Part shown: positions 1 through 9,353 of the stretch, piece after piece
How positions within the stretch are numbered: the stretch's first letter is position 1
Layout of the letters: each line of letters starts with the position of its first letter
Origin: Lachnospiraceae bacterium UBA3850
GTDB taxonomy: Bacteria; Bacillota; Clostridia; Lachnospirales; Lachnospiraceae
Direction of reading: 5' to 3'
Assembly: GCA_002392655.1 (NCBI GenBank)
Contig: DGHK01000032.1
Location: forward strand, 1 to 29,496
DNA: 29,496 bases
Made by a program: the position numbers and the translations under genes
The notes under the pieces: generated by a model
The model's database searches: none
The model's input: the letters and a program-made list of their open reading frames with translations, nothing else
Told to the model about the DNA's origin: nothing

Positions 1-758
1 TGAATGATCCTTCTTTCATAAGGATTCATAGGCTCAAGTGTGAATGATCTTCTTGACTTCTTAACCTTATAAGCTATGTTTCTAGCAAGATTCTCAAGTG
101 TCTCTCTACGTCTTTCTCTATAATTCTCTGTATCAAGCTTGATTCTGATATATGTTTCAGACTTCTTGTTTACAAAGAGACTTATGAGATACTGAAGAGC
201 ATCAAGTGTCTGTCCACGCTTTCCAATGATTATTCCCATCTCAGGACCTTCAACATCTATGTTCATTGTTCTTGAAACCTTATCAAGTGTGATATCGATA
301 GTTGATTCAAGTTCCATAGCATCGAATATCTTGGTAAGGTAATCCTTAGTCTCATCGATGATAGAATCATCTATATTTGCAGGCTCTAAAGGAGTTTCTG
401 CATCTGTTTCATTTAATGAATCCTGCTCAAAATCCTGCTTAAATTCAGGCTCTTTCTCAGGTTCACTCTTTATTTCTGTTTCTTTCTTAACTGTATCCTG
501 CTTCTTAGGAGCAGTAGCACCCTTCTTTCCTGTACGTGATGGCTTCTTAGCTGTAGAAAGTATATCATCTATCTCATCCTTAACTTCCTGCTTAGCTCTA
601 GCCTTGATTACTGCAGGCTTTGCGCCAATTCCGAGGAATCCGCTGGTTCCCTTACTTACAACCTCTACCTCAAGCTCTGAGCTTGCAATACCGAGAGTTG
701 TAGCTGCTTCAATAAGAGCATCTTCAACAGTCTTTCCTGAAAATTCTCTAAAATCCAT
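1..758 (-). CDS. khpB: KhpB/Jag RNA-binding protein, C-terminus cut by window edge
   Basis: RNA-binding protein of the KhpB (Jag, EloR) family. In Gram-positives it acts with KhpA on RNA and influences cell elongation. The reading frame stays open to the window edge, giving 252 codons. The first ~52 residues form a Jag-N domain (DFREFSGKTVEDAL, then GTSGFLGIGAKPA). An acidic/lysine-rich linker follows. A KH-II domain comes next with the GxxG loop in GIIIGKRGQTLDALQYL. The start of an R3H domain (LEPMNPYERRIIH) lies at the edge. Its ATG directly abuts the yidC stop codon, so the two are almost certainly co-transcribed and probably translationally coupled, the usual arrangement at bacterial origins. 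Only the last few residues of R3H should be missing. Family assignment is certain; the RNA targets cannot be read from sequence. Confidence 0.95.
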   Translation of the reverse strand, partial: MDFREFSGKTVEDALIEAATTLGIASSELEVEVVSKGTSGFLGIGAKPAVIKARAKQEVKDEIDDILSTAKKPSRTGKKGATAPKKQDTVKKETEIKSEPEKEPEFKQDFEQDSLNETDAETPLEPANIDDSIIDETKDYLTKIFDAMELESTIDITLDKVSRTMNIDVEGPEMGIIIGKRGQTLDALQYLISLFVNKKSETYIRIKLDTENYRERRRETLENLARNIAYKVKKSRRSFTLEPMNPYERRII

Positions 759-2060
759 TTAATCATCTACCCCCGTGTCATTGAAGCGCTTCACTGCTCC
801 AGCTTTATCTGCAAGTGAGCCCTTCCGTGGTCTTGAATTTGTTGCTTCTGATTCATAATTCTTGAGGTTCATGTTTCCATACTTATTGAGACTTCTGTTT
901 GTAGATACATTTGACTGGGAAGAAGAACCATCTCCACCTTCACCTGCCGAACCATAAAGTCTCTCTGTAAGTGAAACCTTACCCTTAGCTTTTCGTTTTT
1001 CAATCTTCTTAGCTGCTTTAGCCATCTGCTTCTCGATAATTGCATCCATATCAGCATGATCATAGTAGATATTTGTAACTACAGTGATAAGGAAGCTGAC
1101 AAATGCAGATGTTGCCCAGTAGATACCAAGACCTGCAGGAGATATAGTAGTGATTATAAATGAGAAGATAGGCATGATATACATAGTCTTTCTCATTGTT
1201 CTCATCTGAGCATCCTGCTGTGGATCTCCTGTTTCCTGCATAGGTGTAACCTTCATAGCAAGGAACTGACATAAAAATGCAACTATAGGAATAATCAAAG
1301 CCCAGGAAAGTTTAAATCCAGGAGCCTCTGTAAGATTTATTCCGAAAAAGAAATGGTTTACGTTACTGATTTTATCCTGATTCATCTCTATAAGCTGTTT
1401 AACTTCAGGATTTGATGCAAACTTCTCACCAATCATATGAAGTTGATCAGTGTTACACTTAAAAAGGACATCTATTATATAATTAAGTCCCTGAAGTCCG
1501 ACACCTCTACTTGCATCAGTAGCAGAAGCAAAATTAACTGCTTTTGTTGTCATTCTAAGCTGCTGTTCTGTAGCAAACTGAGAAATTATCTTACTTGAAC
1601 CACTTGCATCAAATATACTTTGTGCAATTGGTTTAAAAAGCTGACGTACTCTGAATACGTAAGCCGGAACGTTCTGAATAACGTTATAAAGACCAATGAA
1701 AACAGGGAACTGGATAAGTGCCGTCAGACATCCCTGTGACATCTTGATTCCGTACTTTTCCTGTAACTCACGAGTCTCTCTCTGCTGGGCAATCATAGAA
1801 TTCTGGTCTCTTTTGCCCTTATACTTCTTTGAAATCTTACTGAATTCAGGCTTTAAATGTTGCTGAATCTTGGAAGATTTAGTTGTTTTAAGGTTAAATG
1901 GGAAAAGAATAAGTCTGATAACAATCGTAAAAATTACGATACTCAGAGCTATTGATTCAACTCCAAAACCATAAAACAGATTATAGATAGCATTAAAAAC
2001 CTTTCCCAGTAACCAGGAAATAGGTCCCATTATAATGCCTGTTGCCTGAGTTAAAATCAT
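759..2060 (-). CDS. yidC: Membrane protein insertase YidC/Oxa1 family
   Basis: Inserts and folds membrane proteins alone or with SecYEG in the cytoplasmic membrane. The 433-residue product has the YidC core: a hydrophobic hairpin near residues 33-58 carrying the groove arginine (IVIRLILFPFNL), a charged cytoplasmic coil (about 60-105), then SQGCLTALIQFPVFIGLYN. Further membrane segments lie near LSWALIIPIVAFLCQFLAM and the MYIMPIFSF to TVVTNIYY stretch. Unlike Bacillus SpoIIIJ there is no lipoprotein signal with a Cys. A long polar tail of about 90 residues (Lys-rich, then Gly/Ser/Asn-rich) follows the last segment and may contact ribosomes; that role is inference. It lies between yidD and khpB in the rpmH operon. 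The ATG at 2060 has an upstream GGAG-type ribosome binding site on the minus strand. Confidence 0.96.
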   Translation of the reverse strand: MILTQATGIIMGPISWLLGKVFNAIYNLFYGFGVESIALSIVIFTIVIRLILFPFNLKTTKSSKIQQHLKPEFSKISKKYKGKRDQNSMIAQQRETRELQEKYGIKMSQGCLTALIQFPVFIGLYNVIQNVPAYVFRVRQLFKPIAQSIFDASGSSKIISQFATEQQLRMTTKAVNFASATDASRGVGLQGLNYIIDVLFKCNTDQLHMIGEKFASNPEVKQLIEMNQDKISNVNHFFFGINLTEAPGFKLSWALIIPIVAFLCQFLAMKVTPMQETGDPQQDAQMRTMRKTMYIMPIFSFIITTISPAGLGIYWATSAFVSFLITVVTNIYYDHADMDAIIEKQMAKAAKKIEKRKAKGKVSLTERLYGSAGEGGDGSSSQSNVSTNRSLNKYGNMNLKNYESEATNSRPRKGSLADKAGAVKRFNDTGVDD

Positions 2061-2071
2061 TATTTTCTCCT

Positions 2072-2284
2072 TTATGGAACAGGATCATATCCACCCTTAT
2101 TAAAAGGATTACATCTGAGAAGTCGCCATATGGTAAGCAAAGTTCCCTTAAAAAAGCCATACTTCTCATATGCTTCGAGTGCGTACTCGGAGCATGTGGG
2201 GATAAATATACATGTCCCATGTCTCTTAAGATGTGATATGTGTTTTCTGTAAAACCTGATCAAAGCTATACAAATTTTTTTCAT
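2072..2284 (-). CDS. yidD: Membrane protein insertion efficiency factor YidD
   Basis: Small membrane-associated protein (70 residues) that helps YidC-dependent insertion. Hallmarks are the amphipathic N-terminus [17 protein letters not shown], the conserved [16 protein letters not shown] block with its Cys, and the C-terminal [14 protein letters not shown]. The ATG at 2284 gives the usual MKK start. An in-frame GTG at 2293 would add three residues and cannot be excluded, since both have only a weak AGG upstream. It sits 26 nt after rnpA and 11 nt before yidC in the conserved operon. Confidence 0.95.
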   Translation of the reverse strand: MKKICIALIRFYRKHISHLKRHGTCIFIPTCSEYALEAYEKYGFFKGTLLTIWRLLRCNPFNKGGYDPVP

Positions 2285-2310
2285 AACTATCACATATAAC
2301 CTGATAAAAA

Positions 2311-2646
2311 CTATTTAAGGATATTGTGAAGTCCACATAGATGCAGAAAAGCGCTCTCTATCTCCTGAAAACCCTTTCCTTTGGCCCTTGGTCGAGCAAC
2401 TATAACCATATTATAGCCAACCTTCAGCTTATCCTTATTCAATCTGTAGCTTTCTCTAATAAGACGGGTTATCCTATGTCTTATTACACTGTTACCGACC
2501 TTTTTACTAACAGAGATTCCAATTTTACTGTACTCCTGGTCCGTAGGTAGGATGTACATCACTAAATACTTATTTGCCAACGATTCTTTGTGGTTATACA
2601 CCTCGGCATACTCTCTGTAGTTTTTTAAAGAATTGATATTCTTCAT
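2311..2646 (-). CDS. rnpA: Ribonuclease P protein component
   Basis: Protein subunit of RNase P, which with RnpB RNA removes the 5' leader of pre-tRNAs. The 111-residue length is typical. The RNR signature appears as [25 protein letters not shown] sequence around residues 48-68, the basic helix that contacts the RNA. A basic [19 protein letters not shown] strand follows. It begins 20 nt after rpmH, the conserved L34-RNase P gene pair. The RNase P RNA gene is not in this window. Confidence 0.96.
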   Translation of the reverse strand: MKNINSLKNYREYAEVYNHKESLANKYLVMYILPTDQEYSKIGISVSKKVGNSVIRHRITRLIRESYRLNKDKLKVGYNMVIVARPRAKGKGFQEIESAFLHLCGLHNILK

Positions 2647-2666
2647 TTAGTCTTCTAGATCATTTA

Positions 2667-2801
2667 CTAAACAGTAAGTGATTTTCTGCCCTTTGCACGT
2701 CTTGCAGATATAACCTTACGTCCATTAGCTGTGCTCATTCTCTTTCTGAATCCATGAACCTTAGATCTCTGTCTTTTCTTTGGCTGAAATGTCATCTTCA
2801 T
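2667..2801 (-). CDS. rpmH: 50S ribosomal protein L34
   Basis: 44-residue protein of the large ribosomal subunit, first gene of the operon. Translation starts [18 protein letters not shown] and ends [11 protein letters not shown], matching L34 along its whole length with the invariant RKRMST and [13 protein letters not shown] blocks. A GAAAGGAAAG ribosome binding site lies just upstream on the minus strand. The gene is short enough to be missed by simple ORF calling. Confidence 0.97.
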   Translation of the reverse strand: MKMTFQPKKRQRSKVHGFRKRMSTANGRKVISARRAKGRKSLTV

Positions 2802-2846
2802 AATTTTTCTTTCCTTTCTATATATGTTTATTTTTACCCACCATTT

Positions 2847-2869
2847 ATATTCACAACCCCTGTGAATAG
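2847..2869. promoter_or_regulatory. Inverted pair of DnaA-box-like motifs in the rpmH leader
   Basis: ATATTCACA at 2847-2855 and TGTGAATAG at 2861-2869 (CTATTCACA on the minus strand) each match TTATNCACA at 8 of 9 positions. They face each other across five bases, so they also form an RNA hairpin (TATTCACA/TGTGAATA) in the 5' leader of the rpmH transcript. The site could be an origin DnaA site, a transcriptional operator or simply an RNA hairpin. Confidence 0.5.
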
Positions 2870-2883
2870 GGCAAAGCTATAAT

Positions 2884-2912
2884 ATTATATTTTTTCCCTA
2901 TAAAAAAGTCAA
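2884..2912 (-). promoter_or_regulatory. Sigma-A promoter of the rpmH-rnpA-yidD-yidC-khpB operon
   Basis: On the minus strand, -35 TTGACT (2912-2907) and -10 TATAAT (2889-2884) are separated by exactly 17 bases, a near-perfect housekeeping promoter. Transcription should begin near 2877, giving a leader of about 75 nt before rpmH. Confidence 0.85.
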
Positions 2913-3180
2913 GCAAATTAAATATTTGTTATATAAAAATTAGTTTCTACCTATTATAAATATACTGAGTTATCAAAAAAAAATTTTTTCGTTAACATAA
3001 TTTATCAACATTTTGTTATTAAACTGTTGATAACTCGTTAATATTAATGTTTATTCTATGTTATCTAATTCAAAAAATGGCTTAAATTCAAGCCGATTTA
3101 ATATTATTAAGTATTAACAAAATTGTAAAAATTATTTACATAAATTGACTTTACCGGCATTATGGATCCTTCTTTTAACC
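2913..3180. other. Probable oriC, upstream lobe (AT-rich, DnaA boxes)
   Basis: This gene-free stretch between the divergent rpmH and dnaA operons is extremely AT-rich, with A and T runs near 2970-2990, as expected for a DNA-unwinding element. Two DnaA-box variants face each other: TTATCAACA at 3002-3010 and its complement TGTTGATAA at 3025-3033. Both match TTATCCACA at 8 of 9 positions. Weaker matches occur at 2970-2978 (TTATCAAAA) and near 3113-3120 (TATTAACA). Together with the 2847-2869 pair and the motifs downstream of dnaA, this suggests a bipartite origin. Strand-polar gene order on both sides supports the location; the exact unwinding site cannot be fixed by eye. Confidence 0.75.
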
Positions 3181-3209
3181 TTGTTTACTTTACTGTTTTG
3201 TAGTAGAAT
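3181..3209 (+). promoter_or_regulatory. Candidate dnaA promoter
   Basis: TTGTTT at 3181-3186 and TAGAAT at 3204-3209 are 17 bases apart, putting a transcription start near 3216. That makes an upstream GTG at 3216 an unlikely start codon and supports the ATG at 3255. Confidence 0.6.
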
Positions 3210-3254
3210 ATAGGAGTGCAATTTTGCCCTTTAGAAAGGTTAGATACTGGAAAA

Positions 3255-4703
3255 ATGAAAGAACAGATAGAGAATAACTGGGACCAAATACTAAACATAC
3301 TGGAGAAGCATTATGATGTTTCAAACATAATCATTGAAACATGGATAAGACCTCTCAGTATATATGATATTAACAACAAAACCATATATTTCTATGTAGA
3401 TGAGAAGAGAGGAAAGCATGGTGTGGATTATCTGCACAACAAAGGCTATGATATGTTCCTTCTTTCATCCATAAGAGAATTCTTCAATGATCCTGAAATT
3501 GAGGTTGTTATAGATGAGAAGTATAAGTTCGTAGTCGGAGAAGGCGAGAACGGAGAATTTTCAGGAGATAACCTCGATGAAGGTCCATACAGTGCAGATT
3601 ATTATCAGGCAGTAAAGAAGAGTAACTTAGATCCTATGTATACATTTGAAAACTTTGTCATAGGTGAAAGTAACAGACATGCTTATGCAACCTGTACTGC
3701 AGTTGCTGATCTGCCAAGTCAGGATGCACTCAATCCTCTGTTCCTTTACGGAGGTTCAGGTCTGGGAAAAACACATCTCATTCAGTCAATAGCACATTTT
3801 ATATTGCAGCATAATCCCGGAGTGAACGTTCTTTATGTTTCATCCGAGAAGTTTACTAATGATATAATCACAGCTATTCAGAATAACAAGACTGACGAAT
3901 TCCGACAGAAGTACCGTCAGGTAGACGTTCTTATTATAGACGATATCCAGGAGATAATCGGTAAAGAGAGAACGCAGCAGGAATTCTTCAATACATTTAA
4001 CTTCCTATATGAAGAGAAAAAACAGATCATCATATCTTCGGATAGACCACCTAAGGAGATGAAGCACCTGGAAGAAAGACTTCGTTCAAGATTTGAATGG
4101 GGTGTTCCTATAGATATTCATGCGCCTGATTTTGAAACACGTATGGCTATCCTTAAAAATAAGGCTGAAAAGCTTAAGATGGATTATCTGCCGGAATATG
4201 TCTTCATATATATAGCAGAAAATGTTTATTCAAATGTAAGACAGCTCGAGGGTGCTCTCAATACACTCAGTGTTTACATACGTATCAACAATGAGGATAT
4301 CAAACAAATAATAAGAAACAATAAAGCCGATGATGAAGAGAGTAAAAAGTTCATCATGGACATAGTTAAGGACGCTCTGAGCGGTATCATCTCAGACGAA
4401 GCTGATGTGAGTATAACTCCTGAGAAGATATTATCAACAGTTTCTGAACATATGAATGTAACAATTAACGACATTCAATCAACAAAAAGAAGCAAGGATA
4501 TAGCTCTTGCAAGGCAGATAGTTATGTACTTATGCCGCTCACTTACTGATAAAAGCCTCCAATCTATTGGGGAAACAGTAGGTGGAAAGGATCATGCGAC
4601 TGTCTATAGTGGTATAAAACGTATAGAGGATAAGTTGAAGAAGGATTCACAGTTTGAAGCCTCACTCAACATCATTATAAACAAGCTTAATCCACAGCAA
4701 TAA
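3255..4703 (+). CDS. dnaA: Chromosomal replication initiator DnaA
   Basis: AAA+ initiator that binds DnaA boxes and melts oriC. From ATG 3255 the protein has 482 residues. Domain I begins MKEQIENNWDQILNIL and contains ETWIRPL. A short acidic domain II spans about 93-115. The ATPase domain carries Walker A GGSGLGKT (166-173), Walker B VLIIDD (225-230) and sensor-type IIISSDRPP. Domain IV ends with the DNA-binding signature GGKDHATVYSGIKRI. The frame is open back to a GTG at 3216, but that codon coincides with the predicted transcription start, so the ATG is preferred. A GAAAGG 14 nt upstream is a distant ribosome binding site. DnaA-box-like motifs flank the gene on both sides, consistent with autoregulation. 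Confidence 0.97.
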   Translation: MKEQIENNWDQILNILEKHYDVSNIIIETWIRPLSIYDINNKTIYFYVDEKRGKHGVDYLHNKGYDMFLLSSIREFFNDPEIEVVIDEKYKFVVGEGENGEFSGDNLDEGPYSADYYQAVKKSNLDPMYTFENFVIGESNRHAYATCTAVADLPSQDALNPLFLYGGSGLGKTHLIQSIAHFILQHNPGVNVLYVSSEKFTNDIITAIQNNKTDEFRQKYRQVDVLIIDDIQEIIGKERTQQEFFNTFNFLYEEKKQIIISSDRPPKEMKHLEERLRSRFEWGVPIDIHAPDFETRMAILKNKAEKLKMDYLPEYVFIYIAENVYSNVRQLEGALNTLSVYIRINNEDIKQIIRNNKADDEESKKFIMDIVKDALSGIISDEADVSITPEKILSTVSEHMNVTINDIQSTKRSKDIALARQIVMYLCRSLTDKSLQSIGETVGGKDHATVYSGIKRIEDKLKKDSQFEASLNIIINKLNPQQ

Positions 4704-4866
4704 AAAAAAATAAACGCTTTATAAGAAGGGTTATTAACACGAAAAAATCCTCTGAATATAAGGCTTTGTAGGCTGTTTCAACATATCAACAGCCCCTACT
4801 ATAACTATTACTAATTTAATATATATATTTAACCGTAGGTTAAGGACACTCGAAAGGAGCTACAAA
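4704..4866. other. dnaA-dnaN spacer, probable downstream origin lobe
   Basis: The spacer holds two weak DnaA-box-like motifs: TTATTAACA (4731-4739) and ATATCAACA (4783-4791). The second lies in the loop and right arm of a hairpin, GGCTGTT (4771-4777) with AACAGCC (4788-4794). No T-run follows, so this is not a clear terminator. A small perfect palindrome, TTAACC-GTA-GGTTAA (4829-4843), precedes the GAAAGGAG ribosome binding site of dnaN and could be an operator. Boxes on both sides of dnaA are known for Bacillus-type bipartite origins. Confidence 0.5.
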
Positions 4867-5982
4867 ATGAGAATCAAATGTAAAAAGAATATACTTCTGT
4901 CCGGAATCAATACAGTTTCCAAGGCAGTATCAAGTAAAACAACTAAACCTATACTTGAATGTATACTTCTTGAAGCAAGAAACGGAGAGCTGAAGCTTAC
5001 AGCAAATAATCTGAATCTGGGAATAGAAACATTTATAGAATGTACTATTCTTGAAGAAGGAATCATCGCACTTAATGCGAAGCTTTTCTCAGATATCATA
5101 AGAAAGCTGCAGGACAGCGATATAGATATAGAAACCAACTCCGATTATAAAACAACTATTATTTGTGAAAAATCAAGATTCGATATTCCTTGCTGGTCAG
5201 GTGAAGACTTCCCTGAGCTACTTGCTGTAAATAAGGAGAAGTCAATTGTTATATCTAAACTGGGACTTAAGGATATCATCAGACAGACAATTTTCTCAGT
5301 ATCTGATAATGAAAATTCCAAACTGATGAGTGGTGAACTTTTCGAGGTTAAGGATAATGTACTTTCAGTTGTTTCACTTGACGGTCATAGAATATCTATG
5401 AGGAAGGTCAGCCTGAAGGGTGATAATTCAGATGTATCTGCAGTAGTTCCGGGAAAAACACTCCAGGAAGTAAGCAAGATAATTAATGGTGACGAAGAAG
5501 AGGAAGTAACAATCTACTTCGCTGATAAAAATATAAGTTTTGAGTTTAATAAAACTAGAGTTGTTTCAAGACTTATTGAGGGTGAGTATTTCAAGATAGC
5601 TCACATGCTTTCAATGGATACAGCACTTCTTGTAAAGGCTAACAGAAGTGAACTTATAGGTTGCATAGACAGAGCTTCTCTCCTTATTCAGGAGACAGAT
5701 AAGAAGCCTATAATCGTAAGTGTAAAGAATGATAATAATCTCTATATCAGACTTGATACAAATATGGGATCCATTAAGGAAGAGATGGAGATAGAGAAAG
5801 AAGGAAATGAGATAATCATTGGTTTCAATCCTTCGTTTATTATGGATGCCCTCAGAGTTATCGATGATGATAAGGTAAATATCTATATGAATGATTCAAA
5901 GAGTCCTTGTCTTATAAAGGATGCTGAAGAGACATTTACATATATCATTCTTCCTATCAACATCAACCCTGATGCATATTAA
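4867..5982 (+). CDS. dnaN: DNA polymerase III beta subunit (sliding clamp)
   Basis: Ring-shaped processivity clamp of the replicase. The 371-residue length fits three clamp domains. Recognisable blocks are AVSSKTTKPILECILLEA near the N-terminus, the domain-1/2 segment DIRQTIFSVSDNEN and VVSLDGHRISMRK in the middle, and the C-terminal FIMDALRV with SPCLIKDAEETFTYIILPI. The C-terminal motif forms part of the partner-binding cleft. The ATG at 4867 has a strong GAAAGGAG site. yaaA starts 12 nt after the stop, so dnaN, yaaA and recF form one transcript. Confidence 0.97.
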   Translation: MRIKCKKNILLSGINTVSKAVSSKTTKPILECILLEARNGELKLTANNLNLGIETFIECTILEEGIIALNAKLFSDIIRKLQDSDIDIETNSDYKTTIICEKSRFDIPCWSGEDFPELLAVNKEKSIVISKLGLKDIIRQTIFSVSDNENSKLMSGELFEVKDNVLSVVSLDGHRISMRKVSLKGDNSDVSAVVPGKTLQEVSKIINGDEEEEVTIYFADKNISFEFNKTRVVSRLIEGEYFKIAHMLSMDTALLVKANRSELIGCIDRASLLIQETDKKPIIVSVKNDNNLYIRLDTNMGSIKEEMEIEKEGNEIIIGFNPSFIMDALRVIDDDKVNIYMNDSKSPCLIKDAEETFTYIILPININPDAY

Positions 5983-5994
5983 AAGGGAATAAAA

Positions 5995-6210
5995 ATGACA
6001 GAAATAAAAATAAGAGAAGACGAAGAATATATAAAACTGGGCCAGGCTCTTAAAAAAGCCGGTCTGGTTGGTTCGGGTGTCGAAGCGAAGATGATAGTTC
6101 AGGATGGACTTGTTAAAGTAAATGGCGAGGTTGATACCAGAAGAGGTAAGAAGCTTGTAGGCGGAGACACATTTGAATATAACGGAACAGTTGTAAAGGT
6201 TGTAGATTAA
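5995..6210 (+). CDS. yaaA: S4-domain RNA-binding protein YaaA
   Basis: 71-residue protein consisting of a single S4-like RNA-binding fold (YIKLGQALKKAGLVGSG, then VNGEVDTRRGKKL). Family members lie between dnaN and recF in many Firmicutes and are linked to ribosome function, but the exact RNA is not established. An AAAGGG site precedes the ATG, and the recF start codon begins one base after its stop, implying coupled translation. Confidence 0.93.
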   Translation: MTEIKIREDEEYIKLGQALKKAGLVGSGVEAKMIVQDGLVKVNGEVDTRRGKKLVGGDTFEYNGTVVKVVD

Positions 6211-6211
6211 T

Positions 6212-7288
6212 ATGTATGTAGATCTGCTGAAACTTAAAAACTTCAGAAACTACGAAGATCTTGAGATACATTTCAGTGACAGGATTAATATCATCCATGG
6301 CGATAACGCTCAGGGAAAAACCAATATTCTGGAAGCTATATATCTTGCTGCAACTACTAAATCCCATAGAGGTTCAAAGGATAAGGACATCATACTTTTC
6401 GGTAAGGATGATAGTCATATCAGACTGAATCTCAAGAAAAGAGATGTGGGACATCGTATAGATATGCATCTCAGAAAAGCAAAGCCGAAGGGAGTTGCTA
6501 TAGATGGAATTCCAATCAGGAGATCGACGGAGCTTTTCGGACTTATCAATATCATCATGTTTTCTCCAGAGGATCTGTCCATTGTGAAGAACGGTCCCGG
6601 TGAGAGACGCAGATTTATGGATATGGAGATATGTCAGATAAGCCGCATATACTACAGCAATCTTCTTAGATTCAGCAAGATTCTGGATCAGAGGAATAAT
6701 CTGTTAAAGCAGATATACTTTAAACCTGAAATCAAGGATACACTTGATACCTGGGATGAGCAGCTGGTGGATACCGGAAAAACAATCATAAAAGAGAGAA
6801 GAAATTTTATCGAAATGATGAATGATATCATTCAGGATATTCATAAAAGTCTCTCATCAGGAAAAGAAAAAATAGAGCTTATCTATGAACCAAATGTCGA
6901 AGAAGATAAGTTTCTCAAGGTACTTAAAGAGAAGAGAAATCTTGATCTGAAAAATAATGTGACCATGACAGGACCTCAGAGAGATGATTTTGCCGTAATG
7001 ATAAATGGAAATGATGTCAGGGTTTATGGTTCACAGGGGCAGCAGAGAACAGCGGCGCTGTCGCTCAAGCTGGCAGAAATAGAGATAGTTAAGAAGGTTA
7101 TAAATGATAATCCGATACTTCTTCTTGATGATGTTATGTCAGAGCTGGATTCACAGAGAAGAGATGCACTTCTAAGTACAATGAATGATATCCAGACGAT
7201 AATAACATGTACAGGATATGATGATTTTATCAGACAAAGAATAAGTGTTGATAAGATATACAAAATAAGTAATGGAAAAATAGTTTGA
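6212..7288 (+). CDS. recF: DNA replication and repair protein RecF
   Basis: SMC-like ATPase that helps load RecA at gaps in single-stranded DNA. The 358-residue product has the N-terminal [13 protein letters not shown] strand, Walker [10 protein letters not shown] (30-38), the ABC-type signature region [17 protein letters not shown] and the Walker B/D-loop [22 protein letters not shown] is also typical. The gyrB ribosome binding site follows after about 20 nt. The remB gene that lies between recF and gyrB in Bacillus is absent here. Confidence 0.96.
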   Translation: MYVDLLKLKNFRNYEDLEIHFSDRINIIHGDNAQGKTNILEAIYLAATTKSHRGSKDKDIILFGKDDSHIRLNLKKRDVGHRIDMHLRKAKPKGVAIDGIPIRRSTELFGLINIIMFSPEDLSIVKNGPGERRRFMDMEICQISRIYYSNLLRFSKILDQRNNLLKQIYFKPEIKDTLDTWDEQLVDTGKTIIKERRNFIEMMNDIIQDIHKSLSSGKEKIELIYEPNVEEDKFLKVLKEKRNLDLKNNVTMTGPQRDDFAVMINGNDVRVYGSQGQQRTAALSLKLAEIEIVKKVINDNPILLLDDVMSELDSQRRDALLSTMNDIQTIITCTGYDDFIRQRISVDKIYKISNGKIV

Positions 7289-7317
7289 TTAATAATAGTT
7301 CTACCAAGGAGGAAACG

Positions 7318-9309
7318 ATGGAAGAACAAAACAAGAATACAGAACAGATACAGGATTACGGGGCAGATCAGATACAGATTCTTGAAGGTCTTGAGGCAGT
7401 AAGAAAAAGACCCGGAATGTATATAGGTAGTACTTCTACAAGAGGTCTTCATCATCTTGTTTATGAGATAGTTGATAACTCAGTAGATGAAGCACTTGCC
7501 GGATACTGTTCTGAGATTCAGGTTTTCATTAATGAGGATAACTCAATAACTGTTATTGATAACGGTCGAGGTATACCTGTCGGAATACAGGAAAAAGCAG
7601 GAAGACCTGCAGTCGAGGTTGTATTTACCGTGCTTCATGCCGGTGGTAAGTTCGGTGGTGGAGGATACAAAGTATCCGGAGGACTACACGGAGTTGGTTC
7701 TTCTGTTGTTAATGCTCTTTCAGACTGGCTTGAGGTAGAGGTTTCCAGAGAAGGAAAGATATATCAGCAGAGATATGAAAGAGGAAATATATGCTATGAT
7801 CTGAGGGTTATAGGCGATACAGACAAGACCGGAACAAAGGTTACATTTAAACCAGATGCAACTATTTTTGATGATGTTATATATGATTATGATACCCTCA
7901 GAATAAGACTTCGTGAGACTGCATTTCTTACAAAGGGTCTAAGTATAACACTTACTGATCTGAGAAAGCCTGAGAAGAAGGAAGATGAAACAGATGAGGA
8001 GTTTGCTGAAAGATCAGAAAACTGGGAACCTAAGTCTGAAAACTTCCATTATGAGGGTGGTATAAAGGAATTTGTTCAGTATCTGAACAGACATAAGACC
8101 ACGATATATGACAAAGTCATTTATTGTGAAGGAGTAAAAGAGGATATATATGTTGAAGTAGCTCTTCAGCATAATAATTCATATAACGAAATGGTTTATA
8201 GCTTTGTTAATAATATCGTTACACCTGAGGGTGGTATGCACCTGACGGGCTTTAGGTCAGCTATGACCAAGGTTTTCAACGACTATGCACGTCAGAATAA
8301 ATATCTGAAGGATAAGGATGATAATCTCTCAGGAGAGGATCTGAGAGAAGGACTTACAGCAATCATCAGTGTCAAGATAGAAGATCCACAGTTCGAGGGT
8401 CAGACAAAGCAGAAGCTTGGAAATGCACCTGCAAGAACTGCAGTAGAATCACTCTTAAATGAGCAGCTGGTCATCTTCCTTGAGCAGAATCCTGCAGTTG
8501 CAAAGGCAGTTATTGAAAAGGCCGTAAATGCTCAGAGAGCGAGGATTGCCGCACGTAAGGCAAGAGATGTCGCAAGAAAGAATAACCTGTCAGAGGGTAT
8601 GTCACTTCCCGGTAAGCTGGCAGACTGTTCGGATAAGAATCCGAAGAATTGTGAGATATATATAGTCGAGGGAGATTCCGCCGGTGGATCTGCAAAGACT
8701 GCAAGAAACAGGGCAACTCAGGCTATACTTCCTCTTCGAGGAAAGATACTGAATGTCGAGAAAGCACGTATAGATCATATCATGGAAAACAAAGAAATCC
8801 AGGCTATGATAACTGCTTTCGGAACAGGTATTCATGAGAATTTTGATATAGAAAAGCTTCGTTATGACAAAATAATAATCATGACGGATGCCGACGTGGA
8901 TGGAGCTCATATAGCAACGCTGCTGCTTACATTTTTCTATAGATTTATGCCTGATCTTATTCGTCAAGGCCATGTATATCTGGCACAACCGCCTCTTTAC
9001 AGACTCGAGAAGAATAAGAAATTCTGGTATGCATATAGTGATGATGAACTGAACTCCATATTAGAAGAGGTCGGAAGAGACCAGAATAACAAGGTTCAGC
9101 GATACAAAGGACTTGGTGAAATGGACGCAGAGCAGCTGTGGGATACAACTATGGATCCTGCAAAGAGAATACTTCTCAGAGTTTCAATGGACGGAGAGGA
9201 CGAATCAGAGGTTGATCTGACATTTAACGTTCTTATGGGTGATAACGTGGAGCCACGTAAGAAGTTTATTGAAGAAAATGCTAAGTTTGTAAAAAATCTT
9301 GATATATAA
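7318..9309 (+). CDS. gyrB: DNA gyrase subunit B
   Basis: ATPase subunit of gyrase, which introduces negative supercoils ahead of forks and at the origin. The preferred start, ATG 7318 (663 residues), has an AGGAGG site 4-5 nt upstream. The frame extends to a TTG at 7285 that overlaps the recF stop but lacks support. The GHKL ATPase shows [10 protein letters not shown] (50-59), DNGRGIP (81-87) and [15 protein letters not shown]. The TOPRIM domain shows [10 protein letters not shown] and the metal-binding DADVDGAHI. The tail motif [14 protein letters not shown] is standard. In the quinolone-determining region the acidic residue of EGDSAGG is retained. Confidence 0.97.
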   Translation: MEEQNKNTEQIQDYGADQIQILEGLEAVRKRPGMYIGSTSTRGLHHLVYEIVDNSVDEALAGYCSEIQVFINEDNSITVIDNGRGIPVGIQEKAGRPAVEVVFTVLHAGGKFGGGGYKVSGGLHGVGSSVVNALSDWLEVEVSREGKIYQQRYERGNICYDLRVIGDTDKTGTKVTFKPDATIFDDVIYDYDTLRIRLRETAFLTKGLSITLTDLRKPEKKEDETDEEFAERSENWEPKSENFHYEGGIKEFVQYLNRHKTTIYDKVIYCEGVKEDIYVEVALQHNNSYNEMVYSFVNNIVTPEGGMHLTGFRSAMTKVFNDYARQNKYLKDKDDNLSGEDLREGLTAIISVKIEDPQFEGQTKQKLGNAPARTAVESLLNEQLVIFLEQNPAVAKAVIEKAVNAQRARIAARKARDVARKNNLSEGMSLPGKLADCSDKNPKNCEIYIVEGDSAGGSAKTARNRATQAILPLRGKILNVEKARIDHIMENKEIQAMITAFGTGIHENFDIEKLRYDKIIIMTDADVDGAHIATLLLTFFYRFMPDLIRQGHVYLAQPPLYRLEKNKKFWYAYSDDELNSILEEVGRDQNNKVQRYKGLGEMDAEQLWDTTMDPAKRILLRVSMDGEDESEVDLTFNVLMGDNVEPRKKFIEENAKFVKNLDI

Positions 9310-9310
9310 G

Positions 9311-9330
9311 AATTACTATTCAAAGTAATT
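9311..9330 (+). promoter_or_regulatory. Small hairpin between gyrB and gyrA
   Basis: AATTACT (9311-9317) pairs with AGTAATT (9324-9330) over a six-base loop, starting just after the gyrB stop and followed by only a short T stretch. It is too weak for a confident terminator. It may be a processing or partial attenuation element, leaving gyrB and gyrA co-transcribed. gyrA has its own strong AAGGAG site. Confidence 0.35.
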
Positions 9331-9353
9331 TTGGATAAAAAAGGAGCCAAAAA

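Noticed and set aside
358..762. 134-codon plus-strand frame
   Set aside because: It lies opposite khpB, which has clear Jag-N and KH domains; the Ser/Phe-rich product is a typical antisense shadow.
3216..3254. GTG start extending dnaA by 13 codons
   Set aside because: The codon coincides with the transcription start predicted from TTGTTT-17-TAGAAT, and the added residues do not resemble DnaA.
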